A program made the translations under genes and the position numbers. From positions 1-64,000 of the forward strand of contig CANMCY010000010.1 of the NCBI GenBank assembly GCA_947496375.1: DNA of 64,000 nt, in the 5' to 3' direction. The stretch is from Flavobacteriales bacterium (GTDB lineage: Bacteria > Bacteroidota > Bacteroidia > NS11-12g > UBA955). Below the pieces are notes generated by a model, which did no database searches, had not been told where the DNA came from, and saw nothing but the letters and a program-made list of their open reading frames with translations. Positions 50,881 to 58,948 of this stretch are shown in pieces. Position 1 is the first letter of the stretch, and every line of letters begins with the position of its first letter.

Positions 50881-53800
50881 ATGACGCAAGAAACTACCGT
50901 AAACACCAAAGGCCTCGAATTCAGGAGGCAAAACACCGTTGAGGGTGTAAGTCCCTTCGACCAATTCACCTACGACCACCGCACCTCGGTCATTAAAAAG
51001 CCCGATGGCAGTGTGGTATTCGAATTAAAAAACGTAGAAGTTCCGGCGGGGTGGAGTCAGGTAGCAACGGATATTCTTGCGCAAAAGTATTTCCGCAAAG
51101 CCGGAGTGCCTCAGCCCGATGGCAGTCTTGGCAGCGAAACCAGTGTGAAACAGGTGGTTCACCGCTTGGCCAACTGCTGGAGACAGTGGGGTGAAAAATA
51201 CAACTATTTTGCCTCTACCTCCGATGCACAGGTTTTCTATGAAGAGCTGGTGTACTCCATGCTCAACCAGGAATCTGCACCCAACAGCCCCCAGTGGTTC
51301 AACACCGGCCTGTACAGCAGCTACGCTATTGCCGGAAAGCCACAAGGTCACTACTATGTAGATCCCGAAACCGAAAAGCTCATGAAGAGCACTTCGGCAT
51401 ACGAACGCCCCCAGCCCCACGCCTGTTTTATCCTTTCTGTAGATGATGATTTGGTAAACGAAGGCGGTATCATGGATCTGTGGGTGCGTGAAGCCCGTAT
51501 CTTCAAATACGGTTCCGGTGTGGGTACCAACTTTAGCCGCATCCGCGGTGCCGGTGAAAAACTCTCCGGTGGCGGTACCAGCAGCGGTCTGCTCAGCTTC
51601 CTCAAAATTGGTGACCGCGCCGCAGGTGCCATCAAAAGCGGTGGTACCACCCGCCGTGCCGCTAAAATGGTGTGTCTGGACCTTGACCACCCCGAAGCCA
51701 TGGAGTTCATCCAGTGGAAAAAAGACGAAGAACGCAAAGTATCTGCCCTGATTGACGCCGGCTACAGCAACGACTACGAAGGCGATGCTTATGCTACGGT
51801 TTCCGGACAGAACAGCAACAACTCCATCCGCATACCCAACCGCTTCTTCGAAAAACTGAAAAACAACGAAGACTGGGAATTTACCGCCCGCAGCAACGGT
51901 AAGGTAATGAAAACCATGCCCTCAACCCAGGTTTGGGATGCCATCGGCTCTGCCGCTTGGGCCTGCGCTGATCCCGGTGTGCAGTATGACGATACCATCA
52001 ACGAATGGCATACCTGCCCCGAAGGAGGCCGCATCAACGCCAGTAACCCCTGCAGCGAATACATGTTCCTGGACAATACCGCCTGCAACCTGGCTTCGCT
52101 TAACCTGCGTAAATTCTTCAATGAAGACAGCCGCGAGTTTAACGTTAACTCTTTTGAATACGCCGCCCGACTGTGGACTACCGTACTGGAAATCTCCGTA
52201 CTCATGGCACAGTTCCCCAGCAAGGAAGTGGCACAGCTTAGCTACGACTACCGTACACTGGGTCTGGGTTACGCCAACCTCGGCAGCATGCTGATGTGTG
52301 CCGGCATTCCTTATGACAGTAAAGAAGCCACCGCCATCTGCAGTGCTATCACGGCCATCCTCACTGGCGTTTCCTACGCTACCAGCGCTGAAATGGCTGC
52401 TGTAAAAGGTCCTTTCCGTATGTACGAGAAAAACAAGAAGCACATGCTTCGCGTTATCCGTAACCATCGCTACGCGGCCTACAACACACCCCTGGCCTTC
52501 GAAAACCTGGGCATCAAACCGGTGTGCATCGATGAAAAGTTCTGCCCCGATTACCTGCTGAAGTCTGCTTGCAGCGCTTGGGACAAAGCCCTGCAGTGGG
52601 GTGAAAAATATGGCTTCCGCAATGCGCAGGCCACCGTTATCGCGCCCACAGGCACCATCGGTCTGCTCATGGATTGCGATACCACCGGTATCGAGCCCGA
52701 TTTTGCCCTGGTGAAATACAAAAAACTCTCCGGTGGCGGTTACTTCAAAATCGTAAACAACACCGTTCCCATTGCCCTCAAAAACCTGGGATACAGCCCC
52801 GAGGAGGTGGATGCCATCGTGAACTATGCCAAAGGTTACCAGACCTTCGTAGGCGCCCCCGGCATCAACCACGAAACCCTGAAAGCCAAAGGTTTCAACG
52901 ATGCAGACCTGCAAAAGCTGGAAGCAGAAGCCCCCATGGCATTCGAAATCGGGTTCGTGTTCAACAAATACTCACTCGGTGAAGATACCCTGCAGCGCAT
53001 CGGTTTCACCCCCGAACAATACGACAACCCCCGCTTCAACATGCTGGAAGCCCTGGGCTTCACCCGCGATGAAATCCGTGCCTGCAACGATTACGTAACC
53101 GGTACCATGACCATCGAAGGTGCACCCCACCTGAAGGATGAGCACTACGATGTGTTTGACTGCGCCAACAAGTGCGGAAACATCGGACAGCGCTATATTC
53201 ATCCGTTTGCACACATTCGCATGATGTCTGCTGCACAGCCCTTTATCTCAGGCGCTATCAGCAAAACCATCAACCTGCCTAACGAAGCCAACGAGCAAGA
53301 CATTAAAGATTGCTACGAACTGAGCTGGCAGCTGGGTCTGAAAGCGAACGCCCTTTACCGCGACGGTTGCAAACTGAGCCAGCCCCTCAGCAACAAGTCT
53401 GAAACCAGCGAAAGCGAAGACAAGGAAAAAGCAGAAGCATCCTCTGATGCAGTACCAGCGGCCGAAACCAAGGTTATCCGCTATGCCGAAGAGCTGACCC
53501 CTGAAATCGTACTGGAAGCCGCTAAGCGCATCCTGAACGAGAGTCCCGATACCAAGTTCAAACGTCAGCTCTCCAATATCGTGGAGAAGAAGCGTCTGCC
53601 CAACAAACGTAAGGGCTTTACCCAAAAGGGTAAGGTTGGCGGACAAACCATCTTCGTGCGCACCGGCGACTACGACGACGGAACCTTGGGTGAAATCTTC
53701 ATCGACATGCACAAGGAAGGTGCCAGCTTCCGCTCACTGATGAACTGTTTCAGCATTGCCATCTCCGTGGGTCTGCAGTATGGTGTGCCTTTGGAAGAGT

Positions 53801-54204
53801 TTGTAGACAAGTTTGCCTTCACCCGCTTCGAACCCAGTGGCATGGTAGAAGGTCACCCCAACATCAAAAACTCAACCTCTATTGTTGACTATATCTTCCG
53901 CCTGCTTGGCTATGAATACCTGGGCCGAGAAGACCTGGTGCAGGTGAAACCCAGCGCATACACCAGCAACGATGCTGCCGAAGCACCGGTTGTCAGTGAG
54001 TTTGTACCCATGTTCACCCCCGAGCCCATGCCCACTGAAAGTGCGGCCATGCTGGAAACCGGCGGAGGCGTGAAAAACATGCAGGATCACCTGCGTGAGG
54101 TACAGAGCGATGCACCCGCCTGCAACGTATGCGGTCACATCACCGTGCGCAGCGGCACATGCTACAAATGCCTTAACTGCGGCAACAGTCTGGGCTGCAG
54201 CTAA
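50881..54204 (+). CDS. nrdJ: Adenosylcobalamin-dependent (class II) ribonucleotide reductase
   Basis: 1107 residues. N-terminal region with [29 protein letters not shown]; catalytic loop [21 protein letters not shown] with Cys391 in the NPCSE motif as the predicted thiyl-radical residue; [33 protein letters not shown]; and a C-terminal TSCPD-like region ([35 protein letters not shown]). It ends with Cys-rich CNVCG...[13 protein letters not shown], probably the swinging dithiol/zinc part. Oxygen-independent dNTP synthesis that needs B12. Strong GC-rich codon usage suggests high expression. Confidence 0.96.
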   Translation: MTQETTVNTKGLEFRRQNTVEGVSPFDQFTYDHRTSVIKKPDGSVVFELKNVEVPAGWSQVATDILAQKYFRKAGVPQPDGSLGSETSVKQVVHRLANCWRQWGEKYNYFASTSDAQVFYEELVYSMLNQESAPNSPQWFNTGLYSSYAIAGKPQGHYYVDPETEKLMKSTSAYERPQPHACFILSVDDDLVNEGGIMDLWVREARIFKYGSGVGTNFSRIRGAGEKLSGGGTSSGLLSFLKIGDRAAGAIKSGGTTRRAAKMVCLDLDHPEAMEFIQWKKDEERKVSALIDAGYSNDYEGDAYATVSGQNSNNSIRIPNRFFEKLKNNEDWEFTARSNGKVMKTMPSTQVWDAIGSAAWACADPGVQYDDTINEWHTCPEGGRINASNPCSEYMFLDNTACNLASLNLRKFFNEDSREFNVNSFEYAARLWTTVLEISVLMAQFPSKEVAQLSYDYRTLGLGYANLGSMLMCAGIPYDSKEATAICSAITAILTGVSYATSAEMAAVKGPFRMYEKNKKHMLRVIRNHRYAAYNTPLAFENLGIKPVCIDEKFCPDYLLKSACSAWDKALQWGEKYGFRNAQATVIAPTGTIGLLMDCDTTGIEPDFALVKYKKLSGGGYFKIVNNTVPIALKNLGYSPEEVDAIVNYAKGYQTFVGAPGINHETLKAKGFNDADLQKLEAEAPMAFEIGFVFNKYSLGEDTLQRIGFTPEQYDNPRFNMLEALGFTRDEIRACNDYVTGTMTIEGAPHLKDEHYDVFDCANKCGNIGQRYIHPFAHIRMMSAAQPFISGAISKTINLPNEANEQDIKDCYELSWQLGLKANALYRDGCKLSQPLSNKSETSESEDKEKAEASSDAVPAAETKVIRYAEELTPEIVLEAAKRILNESPDTKFKRQLSNIVEKKRLPNKRKGFTQKGKVGGQTIFVRTGDYDDGTLGEIFIDMHKEGASFRSLMNCFSIAISVGLQYGVPLEEFVDKFAFTRFEPSGMVEGHPNIKNSTSIVDYIFRLLGYEYLGREDLVQVKPSAYTSNDAAEAPVVSEFVPMFTPEPMPTESAAMLETGGGVKNMQDHLREVQSDAPACNVCGHITVRSGTCYKCLNCGNSLGCS

Positions 54205-54225
54205 GCGAATTAATTAGAACCAATA

Positions 54226-54264
54226 GAAAAGGGAAGCTGAATGGCTTCCCTTTTTTTGTGGGGT
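54226..54264 (+). terminator. nrdJ terminator, also left 39-bp direct repeat
   Basis: GGGAAGC...GCTTCCC stem with TGAATG loop and a seven-T run, 22 bp after the nrdJ stop. The whole 39-bp segment recurs identically at 55032-55070. Confidence 0.9.
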
Positions 54265-54342
54265 GATAAAACTTGCAATGGTTGTCTAAGATACCATTCA
54301 CTCAGCAGCTAGAATCATATTGGGATTTTATTCTATTTTTTG

Positions 54343-54372
54343 TTGCACTTTAGTATAACTTTATTAACTTTG
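54343..54372 (+). promoter_or_regulatory. Promoter of the higBA module
   Basis: TTG (54343-54345), 19-nt spacer, TAACTTTG (54365-54372). The start point would fall at about 54377-54380, on or next to the ATG at 54377, leaving almost no leader. Confidence 0.65.
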
Positions 54373-54376
54373 TAAT

Positions 54377-54724
54377 ATGGAAAACAAAAAGTAGTATCGA
54401 AAGATCGTTTTTTACAAAAATCACTTTCAAGACTTCTTTTCAAAACAGAACAAAAAAGTAAAAGCAAAAATTATATGGACATTTGAACTAATTGAAGATT
54501 TACCCAGAATTCCTGAGACATACTTGAAACATATTGAAAACACAGAGGGTCTTTATGAAATCAGGGTTCAGCAAGCCAGCAATATTTACAGAATATTTTG
54601 TTTTTTTGATCAAGGGAATTGGGTAGTAATTATGAATGGATTTCAAAAGAAAACACAAAAAACACCGAAAAAAGAAATAGAAATAGCGCTCAAGATTAAG
54701 GAGGAATACAACAATGAAAAATAA
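54377..54724 (+). pseudogene. HigB/RelE-type (Gp49-like, DUF891) toxin with in-frame amber codon 6
   Basis: Reading from the ATG at 54377 gives MENKK, a TAG stop at 54392-54394, then an uninterrupted family sequence: YRKIVFYKNHFQDFFSKQNKK, LIEDLPRIPETYLKHIENTEGLYEIRVQQASNIYRIFCFF, NGFQKKTQKTPKKEI. Everything after the TAG matches the full toxin, but no ATG, GTG or TTG lies before codon 50 (TTG at 54524), which would remove half the fold. Either a recent nonsense change or a non-standard start. The antitoxin overlaps its 3' end. Confidence 0.8.
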
Positions 54725-55013
54725 AAATTTGCTGACACTGGAAGAATTGAAAGAATTGAATTACGGTAAACGGGGCACCTCAATGCGAGAAGAGCTGGAG
54801 GCTGGCTATGATGCCTTTAAGATTGGAGCGCTAATCCATGATACCCGCATAGAATTGGGAATGACACAGGAAGAGTTGGCCAATAAGGTGGGCACAACAA
54901 AATCTTATATTTCCAAAATTGAAAATAACATCAAAGAGGCACGGCTATCAACCATTCAAAAAATCATTGAACTTGGTTTCGGCGGACGCCTGGAACTGAA
55001 TATCAAACTTTGA
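54714..55013 (+). CDS. HigA-type XRE-family antitoxin
   Basis: 99 residues. A helix-turn-helix is seen in IELGMTQEELANKVGTTKSYISKIENNIKEARLSTIQKI (about 47-86), preceded by a 40-residue N-terminal region. It overlaps the toxin frame by 11 bp in the usual toxin-first HigBA order. It probably neutralises the toxin and represses the promoter. It is intact, consistent with loss of the toxin being tolerated while loss of the antitoxin is not. Confidence 0.9.
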   Translation: MKNKNLLTLEELKELNYGKRGTSMREELEAGYDAFKIGALIHDTRIELGMTQEELANKVGTTKSYISKIENNIKEARLSTIQKIIELGFGGRLELNIKL

Positions 55014-55031
55014 TATAACCTTTAAAACGTC

Positions 55032-55070
55032 GAAAAGGGAAGCTGAATGGCTTCCCTTTTTTTGTGGGGT
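55032..55070 (+). terminator. Second copy of the nrdJ-type terminator (right 39-bp direct repeat)
   Basis: Base-for-base identical to 54226-54264, placed 18 bp after the antitoxin stop. It serves as the module's terminator and marks its right boundary. Confidence 0.9.
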
Positions 55071-55222
55071 TGTCATACGGTAGGCGTCCCCACCGACCGG
55101 CCCGCTTGTATAATACTTGAATCACTGAGACAGAAAAGAGGTTGGTGGAAACGCTAACCATACGAAGAAAATACAATTTGCTTTTTTAAGGCTGCATCCA
55201 TGAAAATTCGTTTCTTGCATTG

Positions 55223-55230
55223 TATGTTTG
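55223..55230 (+). promoter_or_regulatory. Candidate -7 element of the MazG/helicase operon
   Basis: TATGTTTG matches TAnnTTTG, 45 bp before the MazG-like ATG. No well-spaced -33 element was found. Confidence 0.35.
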
Positions 55231-55275
55231 TGATACTTACCTCATCATCAATTGAGCGTATAATTGTATCAACCC

Positions 55276-55596
55276 ATGAAAGAAATAATTGAAAAACTGA
55301 TTGAATTCAGAAACGACAGAGATTGGGAACAATTTCATAATCCCAAAGATCTTGCCTTAGCCATCAATGTTGAAGCAGGGGAATTGCTAGAATTATTTCT
55401 TTGGAAAAATCCATCTGAAGCCAATGTAGATAAAGTAAAAGAGGAACTAGCTGATGTTTTTGCGTTTGCCTTTTTGTTAGCAGAAAAGTACAACTTTGAT
55501 GTAAAAGAAATTGTGCTGGAAAAAATCAATAAAAACGGTGAGAAATATCCGGTAGAGAAAGCCAAAGGTACTGCTAAAAAGTATAATGAACTATAA
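55276..55596 (+). CDS. MazG-like nucleotide pyrophosphohydrolase
   Basis: 106 residues from the ATG at 55276. Pattern of the MazG/dCTPase superfamily: FRNDRDWEQFHNPKDLALAINVEAGELLELFLW with acidic EAGE, then EELADVFAFAFLLAEKY. It should hydrolyse a nucleoside triphosphate to the monophosphate and pyrophosphate; the N-terminal WEQFHNPKDLA stretch is like the dCTP pyrophosphatase type. It overlaps the next gene by 11 bp. AT-rich like its partner. Confidence 0.88.
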   Translation: MKEIIEKLIEFRNDRDWEQFHNPKDLALAINVEAGELLELFLWKNPSEANVDKVKEELADVFAFAFLLAEKYNFDVKEIVLEKINKNGEKYPVEKAKGTAKKYNEL

Positions 55597-57793
55597 CCAA
55601 GATTTTGAAATAAATAAAATTGAATTCAATAATTATGGATTGAGTTCTATTCAATCACATTATTTTGTAAGTGATAACTGGCCTGTAGTTTATATTTTAA
55701 ATGATAATGGTATAAGTCAAGCTTATGTTGGTGAAACCATTGATACTAATTCTCGAATTTTCACACATTTGCAAACACCAAGCAAAAGTCATTTACAAGA
55801 AGCTCACTTAATTTCGAGCAGAAAATTCAACAAATCGGTGACCCTAGATATTGAATCCAATTTAATAAAATATTTACATGCCGATGGAAAATATAAATTA
55901 TTAAATGGCAATTTAGGTTTGGTAAATCACTCCTATTATCAAAGAGATGAGTTTTATTGGGATATGTTTAAAAATATATGGAATGGTCTTATAACTAAAG
56001 GAATTGCCCAACATAGTTTAGAACATATTTCAAATAGCGACTTGTTTAAGTATTCACCTTATAAGACATTATCTACCGACCAAAGAAAGAATTTGATGTT
56101 AATAATTGACGCACTTCTATCTGAAAATAAAAAATCAATATTGGTAGAAGGGGGCGCAGGCACAGGTAAAACCATACTTGCTATTTTTCTTTTTAAGTTA
56201 ATGTTAACTTCTGATGAGGATTTTAATTATAGAGAATTCGGTGAATACGAAAAAGAATTTGTAGATAAGGTAAAACAATTAAAGATAAAGTTTCCCAATC
56301 CTAAAATGGGTTTGGTGATAGCAATGGGTTCTTTTCGAAAAACTATTAAAAAAGTTTTTCGAAACATTAATGGCTTAAATTCTAATCTTGTTATTGGCCC
56401 TTCAGATTTGGAATATGAATCATATGATATTCTTTTTGTGGATGAATCTCATCGTTTGAGAAAAAGAGTTAATCTTGGCCCGTACTTCGCCATTTATGAC
56501 AGGGTTTGTAATGCCCTAAAACTAGACAAACTAAACACTTCAGAATTAGCTTGGACTCAATTAAGGTCAAATAAAGTATTATATTTTTACGATGCTAAAC
56601 AGTCTATAAAACCTTCTGATGTTGATGCTGTTGATTTTGAAAACTTAAAAAATGCATCTAACTCTATAAATGTAAAATTACATTCACAGTTCAGAGTAAA
56701 AGGAGGCAATGGATTTGTTGATTTTGTAAATAATTTATTAGACAATAGTTTTAAGAATAAAGAATTCAAATACAACGACACCAATTATGACTTGCTTCTA
56801 TTTGAGAATTTTTCTGATTTCGTTAATGAACTTAGAGAAAAGAACGAAAAACATCAACTTTCAAGATTCATAGCAGGTTATGCCTGGCCATGGATAAGTC
56901 AGAATGATCCTAATGCATATGATATTGAAATAGAAGATATAAAACTAAAATGGAATTCAACTGCAATTGATTACATCAATTCTGATATTGATGCACAAGA
57001 AGTAGGTTGTATTCATACCACTCAAGGTTACGACCTCAATTATGCGGGAATAATTTTTGGTCCAGAAATTATATACAATCCAATATCAAAAGAAATTGAG
57101 ATAGTAAAGGAAAATTATAAAGATAGAAATGGTACTGCAACAATAAGAGATAACGCAGTTCTTAAAGACTACATAATAAATATTTATAAAATTATTATGC
57201 TCAGAGGCATACTAGGTTGCTATATTTATGTGTGTGACGAAAATTTGCGAAATTATTTTAAAGAGCATATCTATTTATTTAAGGAAAACCAGAATCCAAT
57301 TGTCGAGATTGCTGAGTCAAAAGAAATTCAGTTGATTCCATTTGAAAATAGTGTTCCGCTATATTCCTTAAAAGTTGCTGCAGGTGAATTTAAATTCAAT
57401 GACAGTATCCCTGAAGAAAAATTCATTGTAGTTCCTGATGGCGTAAAAATTACACAAGACCATTTTGCGTGTAAAATAATTGGTAACTCTATGAACAAAA
57501 TAGTACAAGATGGTCAAATAGCTTTGTTTAAAAGGCATACTGGTGGCAGTAGAAATGGCTTAATGGTCATTGCTGAATATTACGACCATCAAGATTTAGA
57601 TTATGGTTCTTGTTATACATTCAAGGAATATTACAGTCAGAAAACTGGTAACGAGGAAAGTTGGCAACATGAAAAAATAATTCTTAAACCAAAGTCATTT
57701 GACGCTTCATATCAAGATATTGTAATTGACCAAAATGCAATTAATGAAAAGACTTTTAGTGTAATAGGAATATTTGACAGAGTAATTGAATAA
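55586..57793 (+). CDS. GIY-YIG nuclease - DUF2075 helicase - S24-like fusion protein
   Basis: 735 residues in three parts. N-terminal GIY-YIG-like nuclease (about 30-100): VYIL (35-38), YVGE (47-50), Arg57, candidate catalytic Glu90. A DUF2075 SF1-type helicase core follows (about 160-560): Walker A EGGAGTGKT (188-196), Walker B ILFVDESHR (282-290), LYFYDAKQS, a conserved IHTTQGYDLNYAGIIFGPE motif. The C-terminal 130 residues resemble a LexA/S24 fold with IGNSM (Ser635); the expected catalytic Lys is not evident, so it may only sense or bind. The combination suggests DNA defence. AT-rich and translationally coupled to MazG. Confidence 0.82.
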   Translation: MNYNQDFEINKIEFNNYGLSSIQSHYFVSDNWPVVYILNDNGISQAYVGETIDTNSRIFTHLQTPSKSHLQEAHLISSRKFNKSVTLDIESNLIKYLHADGKYKLLNGNLGLVNHSYYQRDEFYWDMFKNIWNGLITKGIAQHSLEHISNSDLFKYSPYKTLSTDQRKNLMLIIDALLSENKKSILVEGGAGTGKTILAIFLFKLMLTSDEDFNYREFGEYEKEFVDKVKQLKIKFPNPKMGLVIAMGSFRKTIKKVFRNINGLNSNLVIGPSDLEYESYDILFVDESHRLRKRVNLGPYFAIYDRVCNALKLDKLNTSELAWTQLRSNKVLYFYDAKQSIKPSDVDAVDFENLKNASNSINVKLHSQFRVKGGNGFVDFVNNLLDNSFKNKEFKYNDTNYDLLLFENFSDFVNELREKNEKHQLSRFIAGYAWPWISQNDPNAYDIEIEDIKLKWNSTAIDYINSDIDAQEVGCIHTTQGYDLNYAGIIFGPEIIYNPISKEIEIVKENYKDRNGTATIRDNAVLKDYIINIYKIIMLRGILGCYIYVCDENLRNYFKEHIYLFKENQNPIVEIAESKEIQLIPFENSVPLYSLKVAAGEFKFNDSIPEEKFIVVPDGVKITQDHFACKIIGNSMNKIVQDGQIALFKRHTGGSRNGLMVIAEYYDHQDLDYGSCYTFKEYYSQKTGNEESWQHEKIILKPKSFDASYQDIVIDQNAINEKTFSVIGIFDRVIE

Positions 57794-57895
57794 AACATAT
57801 TTCAGCCCATGCGGTAGTCACAAACTTTTAAACAGCAGTTGAAGGAGAGAGCTTACACACAAAACAATATATGAATCGCAGATTATATAGATTAA

Positions 57896-58312
57896 ATGAC
57901 GACACTGATGGAATATAAACATGCCGATATTACACAGAAGATTATTGGGGCCTCTTTTGAGGTACACAAATTTTTAGGCAATGGTTTTCAAGAGGTAATT
58001 TATCAGAGGGCGTTGGCTTATGAAATGCGAACGGCAGGACTAGAATTTGCCCGGGAAATAGAACAGGAAATATTTTATAAAGAATTGCAAGAGCCCATTG
58101 GCACAAGGCGCGCCGATTTCGTGGTAGAGGGTAAAGTACTGGTTGAAATTAAAGCCGTCATCCAACTGGAGGATGTACACATGGCGCAGGCACTGAATTA
58201 TTTAAAAGCATACAAGCTAGAAGTAGGTTTACTCATCAATTTTGGCTCAAAAAGCATGGAGTTTAAACGACTCATTCTAACCCAACAATCAGCGAAATCC
58301 AACCATCCCTAA
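57896..58312 (+). CDS. GxxExxY family protein
   Basis: 138 residues. The naming motif is GFQEVIY (G-x-x-E-x-x-Y, about 31-37), followed by LEFAREIEQEIFYK and RRADFVVEGKVLVEIKA, a PD-(D/E)XK-like arrangement of Asp, Glu and Lys, suggesting a nuclease-like fold. Function unknown. An alternative start is the ATG at 57908. Codon usage is closer to the host average than the helicase gene upstream. Confidence 0.87.
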   Translation: MTTLMEYKHADITQKIIGASFEVHKFLGNGFQEVIYQRALAYEMRTAGLEFAREIEQEIFYKELQEPIGTRRADFVVEGKVLVEIKAVIQLEDVHMAQALNYLKAYKLEVGLLINFGSKSMEFKRLILTQQSAKSNHP

Positions 58313-58389
58313 AATCTGCGATTCAGACAAGGGAATAGTCCACGCTTACCACCAACAATAATATTTAGCCAGATCGCTAACTACAAAGC

Positions 58390-58437
58390 TCAATCCAAAT
58401 TCACGCCCATAGTAAAGGTTAAAACTCCTTTCCCGAT
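58390..58437 (-). pseudogene. 3'-end fragment of an OmpP1/FadL-like gene
   Basis: On the minus strand this encodes GKGVLTFTMGVNLD and a stop, matching the C-terminal beta-strand of the porin gene at 58949 (FLTFTLGVNLD). The last 21 bp are identical to 58948-58968. The rest of the copy is missing; the fragment joins directly to the DUF1016 remnant. Confidence 0.8.
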
Positions 58438-58770
58438 ATGCAAGGTTTTTCTCCCAGAAACCTCAAGTATATGCGAAAATTTGCCGAGGCCTGGCCTCAA
58501 ATAGCATTAGTGCAACGCAGCGTTGCACTAATTCCGTGGAGAAGCAATATTACCCTTCTGGACAAACTAAAAGACCCTGAATTAAGACTTTGGTATGCAC
58601 AAAAGACTATCGAGAACGGGTTTGGAAAGGATATGCTGGTATTTCAAATTGAATCTCAACTGCATCTAAGGCAAGGTTCAGCAGTGCAAAATTTTGAAAA
58701 ATCACTCCCTCCCTCCGAATCAGATTTTGCCAATCAAATATTTAAAGACCCTTATGTATTCGATGTTTAA
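58438..58770 (+). pseudogene. DUF1016 (YhcG-type PDDEXK nuclease) fragment
   Basis: 110 residues: GFSPRNLKYMRKFAEAWP, ALVQRSVALIPWRSNITLLDKLKDPELRLWYAQKTIENG, ending NQIFKDPYVFDV. This is the middle of a DUF1016 protein. The N-terminal about 90-100 residues and the C-terminal nuclease domain, which normally continues after FKDPYVFDFL, are absent. It begins at the junction with the porin fragment. A 27-bp inverted repeat (58506-58532, ATTAGTGCAACG arms) lies inside. Probably non-functional. Confidence 0.82.
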
Positions 58771-58948
58771 GCTATCCCCCCCCAAGTTGCCGCTCATGCC
58801 ACGGCATTAGTGATTGCTGAGTACGTCAACCACACGGCCTAAAAAGAAACGCTCCTTTCGGAGCGTCGGTCCGGGGATGCTATCTCCGGAGATGTTAAGA
58901 GTTCAAATATACAGTATTTTTAAAACTTAACTACGTTCCCATATCCCC

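Noticed and set aside
54524-54724. Independent 66-residue toxin starting at TTG 54524
   Set aside because: Upstream in-frame sequence continues the toxin family back to 54395, so a start here would cut the fold in half.
58771-58948. tRNA-like or riboswitch-like hairpins (GCTCCTTTCGGAGC, CCGGGGATGCTATCTCCGG)
   Set aside because: Two simple stem-loops exist, but no cloverleaf or known aptamer layout; most likely terminator remnants.
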